A stretch of 64,000 nucleotides of DNA from VXNE01 sp963665455 (GTDB lineage Bacteria > Pseudomonadota > Gammaproteobacteria > Pseudomonadales > Azotimanducaceae), in NCBI GenBank assembly GCA_963665455.1, contig OY762279.1, positions 1,736,001 through 1,800,000 of the forward strand, read 5' to 3'. The translations under genes were made by a program, and so were the position numbers. Below are positions 45,201 through 52,881 of the stretch, in pieces. Within the stretch, counting starts at the first letter, position 1. Every line of letters begins with the position of its first letter. The notes beneath the pieces are model-generated. The model worked only from the letters and a program-made list of their open reading frames with translations. It was not told the origin of the DNA and did not search any database.

Positions 45201-45580
45201 TCACAGGAGCTTGATCAGGGCGACGATCAGGCCGCCCTGCGCGACCAGGGTGCCGAACATCCACTTCAAGAGGTCGGCCTTGACCGACTCGATCTTGACG
45301 TCGAGCCTTGCGATGTCGGTCTTGAGCTTTGCGAGGTCGGTCTTGAGCGCCGCGACATCGGCCTTCGTCGCTAGCGCCCCGCAACCGCCGCCTACGGCTC
45401 CGCTCGCGGCCCAGCCCACCGGCCTACGCGCCCGCGCCGTTCTACGGCGCGGCCTCCTGGGTTGGCGTTAAGCAGGGCGACATGTTCCTCGGCGAGGGTC
45501 TCGGCCTGCTTCTCCGTGAAGCCGCACTCCGTCAGTCGCTTGACGAAGCGATGGGTGTCGAATGCGATGGCTTCGGCCAT
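45201..45580 (-). pseudogene. CCDC90/DUF1640-like coiled-coil protein gene broken by an 86-bp insert
   Basis: The N-terminal part, from the ATG at 45580, reads AIAFDTHRFVKRLTECGF and continues to LLNAN; the C-terminal part, in another frame, reads LATKADVAALKTD and further to LLKWMFGTLVAQGG with a terminal membrane helix. Together they match the bacterial DUF1640 family (coiled coil plus C-terminal anchor). The break is an insert at 45375-45460 whose length is not a multiple of three. As it stands the first frame stops at 45392. Confidence 0.7.
45375..45460. repeat. 86-bp GC-rich palindromic insertion
   Basis: Insert between the codons for Asn and Leu of the DUF1640-like gene. It contains the perfect dyad CCGCGCCGT-TCT-ACGGCGCGG (45432-45452), able to form a 9-bp hairpin with a three-base loop. 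The family boundary on both sides defines its edges to within a codon. REP/MITE-like in appearance; no second copy was noticed in this window. Confidence 0.6.
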
Positions 45581-45587
45581 GGGTCGA

Positions 45588-46331
45588 TTATAGCGCCCCG
45601 GGGAGCGACCCTTGGAAGTCGAGCCATGTCTCGACCGAGAGGTCCGGGCGCTGGAGGATGGAGCCGTGCCCGACATCGGGTAGGACCACCAAGCGTGCGT
45701 CCGCAGCCCGGGCGACGAGATCTCGACTGGATTCCAGGTTCGGGTCCAGATCACCCGTCGCCACGAGCGTCGGTAGCGTCAACCCATCTGCGGCGGCCGG
45801 CAGGTCGAAGCGCCCGGTCGCGCGCAGGCTGGCTTGGGCGGCCTCCGGGTCGGCGTGCGCGTTCCACCCCTCCGGCGGCTGGAAGCGGATGCCGGCGGCG
45901 CGTTGGCGGCGCACGGCTTCCCGGGTGCCTTCGCGCTGTGCCTTGATGTTGGGTTGGCCGATGCTCGCGTCGTAGAGGGCGGCGCTCAGGACGCGCTCGG
46001 GGTGTAGGGCGGAGTACGCGAGGGCCCCGCGGGCACCCCAGGCGAAGCCCCATACGTGACAGCGTGCGACGCCGAAGTGATCGAGTAGGTGGTTGGCGTC
46101 TACGGCGTAGCGCTCGAACGTGTATTCCGTCGAAGGATCCCGCGTGGCGTCACTTTGGCCGTGCCCCCGCACGTCGAAGCGGATCAGCCGGTAGCGTTCC
46201 GCCAGCATCGGGACGACGAGGTCCCAGGAGCGGAGGGTGCAGTTTGCGCCGTGCCAGAGGAGGACGGCGGGGGCATGTTCCGGCCCGTCCGCCTCGACGT
46301 TCAGCGCGGTGCCTTCGACATCGATCTTCAT
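45588..46331 (-). CDS. alpha/beta-hydrolase-fold protein lacking the nucleophilic Ser
   Basis: 247 aa from the ATG at 46331 (GGAGGAG upstream). LLWHGANCTLRSWD and FDVRGHGQSD are typical of the fold, and GDLDPN and VGHGSI provide the acid and His. The nucleophile elbow reads G-F-A-W-G (residues 95-99), with Ala97 where Ser, Cys or Asp should be, so classical hydrolysis is not expected. Related proteins without a nucleophile act as cofactor-free dioxygenases or binding proteins. It ends seven bases before the DUF1640-like gene and probably shares its transcript. Confidence 0.7.
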   Translation of the reverse strand: MKIDVEGTALNVEADGPEHAPAVLLWHGANCTLRSWDLVVPMLAERYRLIRFDVRGHGQSDATRDPSTEYTFERYAVDANHLLDHFGVARCHVWGFAWGARGALAYSALHPERVLSAALYDASIGQPNIKAQREGTREAVRRQRAAGIRFQPPEGWNAHADPEAAQASLRATGRFDLPAAADGLTLPTLVATGDLDPNLESSRDLVARAADARLVVLPDVGHGSILQRPDLSVETWLDFQGSLPGAL

Positions 46332-46422
46332 TGCTCCTCCTCTCCGGCCCGGTCCCGGCCAAGACGACACGCCTCACGATACGCCAAGTCGAGGGGGTCG
46401 TCTCGCGGCCTCAGTACTTCCC

Positions 46423-46905
46423 TCAATCCGCTTCGCGCACCGGCAACTCGGTCTTCTTCACGATGGTGCGCAGCCCGAAGCTCGAGTGGACCCGGCTGAC
46501 CTTCGGCAGTTGCGTCAGGTGACGGCTGTATACCCGTTCGTAGTCCCTTGCGTCGCGGACGATCACGCGCAGCAGATAGTCCGCCTCGCCCGACATCAGG
46601 TAGCACTCCATCACCTCGGGCACGGCCTTGACGGCCTCCTCGAAGGCCAGCAGGTCGTCGCGGTGATGCGAGTGCAGGGTGATCTGGACGAAGACGTTGT
46701 CCGGATAGCCCGCTTGGGTCTGGTCCACGAGGCCGACATAGCCCCGGATCATGCCGCTGCGCTCCAAGTTCCGCGTCCGGCGCAGGCAAGCGGATTCCGA
46801 GAGGTTCACCCGGGCGGCGAGGGCCGTGTTCGAGATGCGTCCATCGTTCTGTAGCTCGTGCAGGATGTTCCGGTCGAAACTATCCAGCGTGGCAAAGTCC
46901 TCCAT
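46423..46905 (-). CDS. Lrp/AsnC-family transcriptional regulator
   Basis: 160 aa from the ATG at 46905. The N-terminal helix-turn-helix is LHELQNDGRISNTALAARV with recognition helix around SESACLRR, followed by the RAM ligand-binding domain (ending near FGLRTIVKKTELP). Divergent by 96 bases from alanine dehydrogenase, as AldR-type regulators are, so it probably responds to alanine or another amino acid and activates that gene. Confidence 0.88.
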   Translation of the reverse strand: MEDFATLDSFDRNILHELQNDGRISNTALAARVNLSESACLRRTRNLERSGMIRGYVGLVDQTQAGYPDNVFVQITLHSHHRDDLLAFEEAVKAVPEVMECYLMSGEADYLLRVIVRDARDYERVYSRHLTQLPKVSRVHSSFGLRTIVKKTELPVREAD

Positions 46906-46940
46906 GAAAGGGCCTCTGAGCGGCAGATACTTGCGATAGC

Positions 46941-46950
46941 GTTCGCGAAC
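46941..46950. promoter_or_regulatory. palindrome in the lrp-ald divergent promoter
   Basis: GTTCGCGAAC is a perfect 10-bp palindrome midway between the two divergent starts, followed by an A-rich tract. It is a plausible binding site for the Lrp-type regulator, although Lrp sites are usually looser. Confidence 0.3.
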
Positions 46951-47001
46951 CCGGCAAAAAAAGCAAGCACCTTTTCCTTCGGCTCCCCTACAGTGCCACC
47001 C

Positions 47002-48219
47002 ATGGACATCGGAATCCCCAAGGAAGTCAAGAACCAGGAGCGCCGGGTTGGGCTGGCGCCGGCTGCGGTCGGCGTATTGACCAGCGCCGGGCACGACGTG
47101 ATCGTCGAAACGGGCGCCGGCGTTGGGTCGGGTTTCCCGGACGAGCAGTACCGGGACGTCGGGGCGCGCATCGGCCACGTGGATGCCGTCTTCGACGCGG
47201 AACTCATCGTCAAGGTGAAGGAGCCGCAGCCGGCAGAATACGTCCGCCTGCGACCCGGCCAGGTGCTCTTCTGCTACTTGCACCTGGCCGCGTGCCCGGA
47301 CCTTGCTTGGGGTCTCGTCCGTTCCGGGGTCACCGCCATCGCGTGCGAGACGGTGACGGCGGAGGATGGGTCCCTGCCGATGCTCGCTCCCATGAGCGAG
47401 GTCGCCGGGCGCATGTCGGTCCAGGTCGGCGCCACCGCCCTGCAATGCGCCAGCGGCGGCCGCGGCGTGTTGCTCTCTGGTGCGACGGGCGTCCCGCCGG
47501 CCAGCGTCGTGATCCTGGGCGGCGGCGTCGCGGGGGTGAACGCGGCGCGCATGGCCCTCGGCCTCGGTGCGGACGTCACGATCATCGAGAAGTCCCCCGC
47601 CCGCTTGGCCTGCCTGCGCAAGGATTTCGAGAACCGGGCACGGGTTCTCTCCGCACGGCCCGAGTTGATTCAGTTTGCGGTACGCGGCGCCGATCTGGTC
47701 GTCGGCGCGGCGCTCGTTCCGGGTGCCGCCGCGCCCAAGCTGCTCTCCCGCGACTTGGTGCGGTCGATGCGCGACGGTGCCGTGCTCGTGGACATCTGCA
47801 TCGACCAGGGCGGGTGCGCCGATACCAGCCGCCCGACCACCCACGACGCCCCGACCTACGTCGAGGAAGGGGTGGTGCACTACTGCGTTACGAACATGCC
47901 CGGGGCGGTGGCGCGGACGTCCACCTTGGCGTTCAGCAACGTCGTTCTCCCCTACGTCCAAACGTTGGCCGCCAAGGGCTGGCGCGAAGCGCTGGCCGAT
48001 GATCCGCATCTCGCCCGGGGTTTGAACGTTCACGCCGGCCACATACGGCATCCAGCGGTCGCGGAGGCATTGGCAGGCGCCGATGCCGCGGACGCGGGCG
48101 CCGACTCCCCTCGCGAAGGCCGCGGAACGTTGGAGGGAAACGGCGACTCCATGGGTCGTCGGCACGGAAGCGTGGGGGCCGGGGCGGCATGCCCCGGCCT
48201 CCAGCACGCCGAGGCGTAG
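47002..48219 (+). CDS. ald: alanine dehydrogenase with an unusual C-terminal extension
   Basis: 405 aa from the ATG at 47002. PKEVKNQERRVGLAP is the family start; catalytic residues are Lys73 in VKVKEPQ and His94 in YLHLAA. The NAD turn is LGGGVAGVNAA. Oxidises L-alanine to pyruvate and ammonia. Normal Ald is about 371 aa and ends soon after HPAVAEA; here about 45 Gly/Ala/Asp-rich residues follow that do not look like the family, suggesting a lost stop or a small frameshift. The divergent Lrp gene is the probable regulator. Confidence 0.88.
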   Translation: MDIGIPKEVKNQERRVGLAPAAVGVLTSAGHDVIVETGAGVGSGFPDEQYRDVGARIGHVDAVFDAELIVKVKEPQPAEYVRLRPGQVLFCYLHLAACPDLAWGLVRSGVTAIACETVTAEDGSLPMLAPMSEVAGRMSVQVGATALQCASGGRGVLLSGATGVPPASVVILGGGVAGVNAARMALGLGADVTIIEKSPARLACLRKDFENRARVLSARPELIQFAVRGADLVVGAALVPGAAAPKLLSRDLVRSMRDGAVLVDICIDQGGCADTSRPTTHDAPTYVEEGVVHYCVTNMPGAVARTSTLAFSNVVLPYVQTLAAKGWREALADDPHLARGLNVHAGHIRHPAVAEALAGADAADAGADSPREGRGTLEGNGDSMGRRHGSVGAGAACPGLQHAEA

Positions 48220-48328
48220 ACGTGGGTCCTCCGAGCCCGACTGGTCGAACGCTGTAGAATTTGCCGCCTTTCCGCGTCCGGCGGGAGGGGGTGAGCCCGA
48301 CCGACGGCGGGCCAATCTTGGAGACCCC

Positions 48329-49723
48329 ATGGCCGATCCCCTGCACAACGAGTTCCCGCCCGAGTCCATCGAGTCGAAGGACTTGCGGCACCTGCTCCAC
48401 CCGACGACGAATCTGGCCGACCACCACGCCCAGGGTCCGTCGGTGCATGAGCGGGCGGAAGGCGTCTACCTGTGGGATAACCGCGGCAAGCAGTATCTCG
48501 AAGGCATGGCCGGTCTCTGGTGCACGGCGCTCGGCTACGCGGAGCCGGAGCTCGCGCGCGTGGCCGACGAGCAGATGCGTCAACTCGCGTATTCGCAGCT
48601 CTTCGCCGGCAAGACCAACGAGCCGAGCGTGCTGTTGGCCGAGAAGCTGAAGTCGATGGTGCCGTTCGATGCGGGGCGGGTCTTCTTCGGACTATCCGGT
48701 TCAGACGCCAACGACACCCAGGTCAAGCTGATGTGGTACTACCACAACCTCGCCGGCAAGCCCGAAAAGAAGAAGATCATCTCGCGCCTCGGGGGGTACC
48801 ACGGCGTGACGGTGGCGAGCGGCAGCCTCACGGGCCTGCCCCCGTTCCACAAGCACTTCGACCTCCCGATTCCGAACATCCTGCACACCGCGAATCCCCA
48901 CTACTACCGGCAGGCGCGCGAAGGCGAGACCGAGGACGCCTTCACCACGCGCCTCGCCAACGAACTCGAAGACCTGATCGTTGCCGAGGGCCCGGAAACG
49001 GTGGCCGCCTTCATCGCGGAACCGGTGATGGGTGCCGGGGGCGTGATCGTGCCGCCGGATGGCTACTACGCCAAGATCCAGGCCGTGCTGTCGAAACATG
49101 GCGTGCACTTCATCGACGACGAGGTCATCTGCGGCTTCGGGCGCACGGGGCGTCCGTTCGGGGCCGAGACGATGGGCATCGCGCCCACGACGATGAGTGT
49201 TGCGAAGGCGCTTTCGTCGGCCTACCTACCGATATCCGCCGTCCTCGTCCCGGAGTGGATGTACGACGCGTTCGTGGCCGCGAGCGCCGAAGTCGGGAAC
49301 TTCGCCCACGGCTTCACCTATTCCGGCCACCCCGTGTGCGCCGCGGTGGCGCTGCGCACCCTCGAGCTGATGGAGGAGCGCGACCTCTTCACCCATGCGG
49401 CCCGGGTCGGCGAGGTCTTTCAGGCGCGCCTGGCGTCACTCGAGGACCATCCCCTGGTCGGCGACGCCCGCGGCAAGGGCCTGATCGGCGCCGTGGAGTT
49501 GGTGGCGGACAAGGAGACCAAGCGCAACTTCCCGTCGAGCCTCAAGGTGGGGGCCCGCTGCATGGACCAGTCCGAAGAACACGGCCTGATCGTGCGCGCC
49601 CTCGGGGACATCATCGCGTTCTGCCCACCACTCATCATCACCGAGGCGCAGGTGGACGAACTCTTCACGAAGTTCGAGCGGGCGCTCGACGCGACGTTGG
49701 AGTACGTGCAGCGCGAGGGTTGA
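48329..49723 (+). CDS. class III (omega) aminotransferase, PLP-dependent
   Basis: 464 aa from the ATG at 48329 with TTGGAG upstream. The PLP lysine is Lys293 (SVAKALSS), preceded by FIDDEVICGFGRTG, whose Asp pairs with the ring nitrogen. SGSDANDTQVKL binds phosphate. Such enzymes transaminate putrescine, beta-alanine, taurine or similar omega-amines to pyruvate. Its position after alanine dehydrogenase suggests that pyruvate-alanine cycling drives it. It may also take up aminoaldehydes from spermidine breakdown, but this is a guess. Confidence 0.88.
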   Translation: MADPLHNEFPPESIESKDLRHLLHPTTNLADHHAQGPSVHERAEGVYLWDNRGKQYLEGMAGLWCTALGYAEPELARVADEQMRQLAYSQLFAGKTNEPSVLLAEKLKSMVPFDAGRVFFGLSGSDANDTQVKLMWYYHNLAGKPEKKKIISRLGGYHGVTVASGSLTGLPPFHKHFDLPIPNILHTANPHYYRQAREGETEDAFTTRLANELEDLIVAEGPETVAAFIAEPVMGAGGVIVPPDGYYAKIQAVLSKHGVHFIDDEVICGFGRTGRPFGAETMGIAPTTMSVAKALSSAYLPISAVLVPEWMYDAFVAASAEVGNFAHGFTYSGHPVCAAVALRTLELMEERDLFTHAARVGEVFQARLASLEDHPLVGDARGKGLIGAVELVADKETKRNFPSSLKVGARCMDQSEEHGLIVRALGDIIAFCPPLIITEAQVDELFTKFERALDATLEYVQREG

Positions 49724-49768
49724 GGCGGGGCCGGCGGACACTGGTCGCGCCCGCCGTGGCCGCGCCCG

Positions 49769-50812
49769 TCAATCTCCTAGATTGGCCAGCACGTCCTCGG
49801 ACCAGATGCCGTTCCCCCAACCGTCGTCGGGTTCCGGTGCGCAACGGGTCAGGCGGCGCATCATGGTGGCGTGTCCCGCGTCGGGCGCGTAGCCGTACCA
49901 GTTGTGACGCTCGTGCTCCATGCCGAACGCATGGCCGAGCTCATGACCCAGGCAGTCCTCCCTAACGGAACACGTCAGAAAGCCGGCCGTTGCGCAGAAC
50001 GACACGAAGTTCACTCCCGGTCCCCCAAGACGATAGCTGCCGTGGTCTCGACCGGTGGGCCACTCGGAAACCGCGCCGACGTAAACAAGACCGTGGCCTT
50101 GGGGTGCCGCATAGCCGACGGCTTCCGACACGGTCTTCGTAAACGCACGCGTGGCCGGCGCCGAAGAGCCCTCCGCGAGCACTTGGTCCGCCACGGCCGT
50201 GATGTCGACCGTGCGTGGGTGTGTGATGAGCCGGTAGTCCGTGTGCTCCGAGAATCCCATTTCGCCGAGCACGGTTCTGACCTTCGAGGCCAGCACGTGG
50301 AGATCGACCGGCGGCGCGTCGTGCTTGAGCCGCGCCTCGGTGAGCACGACCACGAAGGGATGCGTTTCCGGGGTCACGACATCCGGCAGCATCACCCGGG
50401 CGACGGATCCGGCGCGGTGCAGGGATACCTCCGTCACGCCCGCGTAGTAGAAGCTACCGTGGGCCCGCTTGAGTCTCATGTAGCGGAAGCCGGTTACGTT
50501 GGCGCCGCCGCGCACCCGCAACACGCAGAGTTCGCGCGCCGATCCTCGCCGGCGTGTTGACGCCGTGTCCCCCCGCTCGAGCATCGTGGGCGTTCCGAAA
50601 TCGTGGTCCTCGAAGGGAACGGACGGATCGGACGAGCACGCGAGGGCGTAGTCGCATCCGCTCTCGTCGAAGCACTCGATCATCGCGTTGGTGACCGTCA
50701 GGCTGGTGGGGCGTGGTAGCTCGAGGTCCACCGCATTCACCCAGCTGGCCATTGCCAGTGCCAGCGGACCGCATAAAGCTCCGAGGAGATTTCGTGTTCG
50801 AGGCGTGACCAT
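49769..50812 (-). CDS. secreted metzincin-like zinc metalloprotease of unknown family
   Basis: 347 aa with a signal peptide (LLGALCGPLALAMASWVNA). The motif HELGHAFGMEH at residues 290-300 is a complete HExxHxxGxxH zinc site, and HATMMRRL shortly after gives a Met-turn. About 250 residues precede the motif without a recognised domain; they contain paired Cys (ESGCDYALAC, FCATAGFLTC), suggesting disulfides and extracellular action. I do not recognise the exact family; snapalysin, astacin and pappalysin type are alternatives. It has its own divergent or read-through context near the PQQ dehydrogenases. Confidence 0.7.
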   Translation of the reverse strand: MVTPRTRNLLGALCGPLALAMASWVNAVDLELPRPTSLTVTNAMIECFDESGCDYALACSSDPSVPFEDHDFGTPTMLERGDTASTRRRGSARELCVLRVRGGANVTGFRYMRLKRAHGSFYYAGVTEVSLHRAGSVARVMLPDVVTPETHPFVVVLTEARLKHDAPPVDLHVLASKVRTVLGEMGFSEHTDYRLITHPRTVDITAVADQVLAEGSSAPATRAFTKTVSEAVGYAAPQGHGLVYVGAVSEWPTGRDHGSYRLGGPGVNFVSFCATAGFLTCSVREDCLGHELGHAFGMEHERHNWYGYAPDAGHATMMRRLTRCAPEPDDGWGNGIWSEDVLANLGD

Positions 50813-50896
50813 GGCGAGACCGATGCAAAGGGCGCACGAGGATACCCTACTCTCACAAATTTCGTGGCACTTTTGCCATCAAGTGCTTCCCGGCGG

Positions 50897-52876
50897 TTAT
50901 CGGGGCAAGCGGTACGCCGCGTACGTCGCTCCGGAGGGAGGTCCCAGCAGCCCTCCGCCGGCGGCGACGGCGATGTATTGGTCGCCGGCGGCGATGTACG
51001 TGATCGGCGTCGCATGGCCGGCCGCATCGAGCTCCGCCTCCCAAAGCAGGCTGCCATCCTCGGCGTCGAAGGCACGCAACTTGCCGTCTGGGGTCGCCGC
51101 AATGAACAGCAGTCCCGAACCGGTGAGGAGCGGGCCTCCGGCGTTCTCCGCGCCGTGCCCGAGTCTGGGATGCGCGGGGTACTCGCCCAGGGGCACGCGC
51201 CATTCGATCTCGCCGGTGTCGAGGTCCACGGCGACCAAGGATCCCCAAGGGGGTGCGTTGGCCGGTAGTCCGTCTGCGTCGCGGAGGGTGACGGGCTCGA
51301 GGGCGATGTGCGTGGTCTCGGTGGTGCGGGCGTCGTAGGTGAGGTAGTTCGGTTCGGAAATCAGGTACTCGACGATGGCCAGGCGGTGCAGTTCGCCGAC
51401 TTCGGGAAGGGGCTGCATGGCCCCCCTTCCGCGCGTGATCGTGGCCTCGATTTCGCGTTCCGTGAAGCGTTGGCCGATGCCGGCGAGGCTCGGGCCACCG
51501 GCGCCGTAGCGGTCTTGCCGGTCGAGGTAGAGGCCCTTGCGGTCCGCGCCGTGGCAGCGGGCGCAGTGGGCGAGATAGGCGTCTTGGGCGCTGAAGCCCG
51601 CGGGCATCTCGAGGAGCCGCACGATGGAGGCGGTCTCCTGCACGTTGACGAGCAGCTTGCGCGCCGTGGGGTCGTAGGCCGCGCCGCCCCAGCCGACGCC
51701 GGCGCCGATGCCGGGGAAGATTAGGGTTCCCTGGATTGAAGGGGGCGCGAAGGGTTCGCGGCGAAGGGCGGCGAGGTTCGGCTCGATGGGTGCCCCTTCG
51801 CGGTCGGTGATGGCGAAACTCTGCCGACTGAGATGTACGTTCGACAGCGTGTGCGTTGGCGTTGCCGTCTCGCCGGGAACGTCGCTCGGCGGGGCCGCGA
51901 CTTTGCGGGTCTCGAACAGCGATGTGCCGGTGTCGCGGTCAAAGAGATACAGGGCACCGGACCGGCTCGGCAGGGCCACGGCCTCGACCAATGCCCCGGC
52001 GCGTTGCAGCTCGACGAGGGTGGGGGGCGCTGTCAGCTCGCGGCCACGAAGGCCATCTTGGACGAGTTGACGGTGCCAACGCAGCGTTCCGGCGCGAACG
52101 TCCAGGGCCAGCAGGGTGTCCGAGAGGACGCCGTCCGTGGACCGGTCCTTCCCGACGTGATGTGGGGTGGGCGGTCCGGTGGGCACGAATAGGAGTGCGC
52201 GCCCGGCATCGAGCGCCATGCCGATGCCGGCGGATGCGCCGGCGGAGAAACGCCAGGCGGAGGTTCCGGATCGTGCATCTACGGCGACCACGGACGCGGC
52301 TTTGGCAGCGTCGCTGGACTCGAGGCCGACCAAGAGCCAATCCTCGAAGGCCACGGCCGGCGCGGGCGCGGCGACCTCGGCCCCATCCACGAACGTGCGC
52401 AAGTCGAGTCTGCCGTCGGCGGCGAAGTCCGAAACCAGCTGACCGGTGCGCGGATCGAGGGCGAACAGGAAGTGTCCCGCGCTGTAGAACAACCGAGGCG
52501 TCCCATTTCGCTCCCACCAAGTCAGCCCACGCTGGATGCCGCCCGCCACGTCCGCATCGAAGTGCCACAGCCGGGCGCCCGTGGCGGCGTCCAAGGCGAA
52601 GGCGTTGAGGCGGGGCGTCAGTCCGTACAGGACGCCATCGACCACGAGCGGGCTCGTGAACATCGTCGAGACGCCGTCGCCGTACTCGTTGGTGTCGTGG
52701 ACCCACGCGGGTTCCAGCGAAGCGACATTGTGCCGATCAATCTGCGTGAGGGGAGAGTAGTGGCTCCTTGCCGCGTCGCCCAGATAGACCCCGGCGTCCG
52801 AGTCCGGCAGCTCCTGGGCGCACCCGGCCGCGAGCCATGCGGCCCCGACGAGCGGCAACGCGGGAAATCGAGACAA
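50897..52876 (-). CDS. PQQ-dependent dehydrogenase-like lipoprotein with inserted cytochrome c motif
   Basis: 659 aa from a TTG at 52876 that yields a lipoprotein signal (LPLVGAAWLAAGC); no ATG serves. Propeller blades of the PQQ type are seen (TGARLWHFDAD, SGTSAWRFS). A c-type haem site, CARCHG, lies in the C-terminal half, followed by more blades (DTGEIEWRVPLG), so the haem domain is inserted in the propeller. It oxidises an alcohol, aldose or similar compound and passes electrons to the haem. Start lies six bases after the stop of the upstream paralogue; the two form an operon. Confidence 0.8.
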   Translation of the reverse strand: MSRFPALPLVGAAWLAAGCAQELPDSDAGVYLGDAARSHYSPLTQIDRHNVASLEPAWVHDTNEYGDGVSTMFTSPLVVDGVLYGLTPRLNAFALDAATGARLWHFDADVAGGIQRGLTWWERNGTPRLFYSAGHFLFALDPRTGQLVSDFAADGRLDLRTFVDGAEVAAPAPAVAFEDWLLVGLESSDAAKAASVVAVDARSGTSAWRFSAGASAGIGMALDAGRALLFVPTGPPTPHHVGKDRSTDGVLSDTLLALDVRAGTLRWHRQLVQDGLRGRELTAPPTLVELQRAGALVEAVALPSRSGALYLFDRDTGTSLFETRKVAAPPSDVPGETATPTHTLSNVHLSRQSFAITDREGAPIEPNLAALRREPFAPPSIQGTLIFPGIGAGVGWGGAAYDPTARKLLVNVQETASIVRLLEMPAGFSAQDAYLAHCARCHGADRKGLYLDRQDRYGAGGPSLAGIGQRFTEREIEATITRGRGAMQPLPEVGELHRLAIVEYLISEPNYLTYDARTTETTHIALEPVTLRDADGLPANAPPWGSLVAVDLDTGEIEWRVPLGEYPAHPRLGHGAENAGGPLLTGSGLLFIAATPDGKLRAFDAEDGSLLWEAELDAAGHATPITYIAAGDQYIAVAAGGGLLGPPSGATYAAYRLPR

Positions 52877-52881
52877 GGGCG

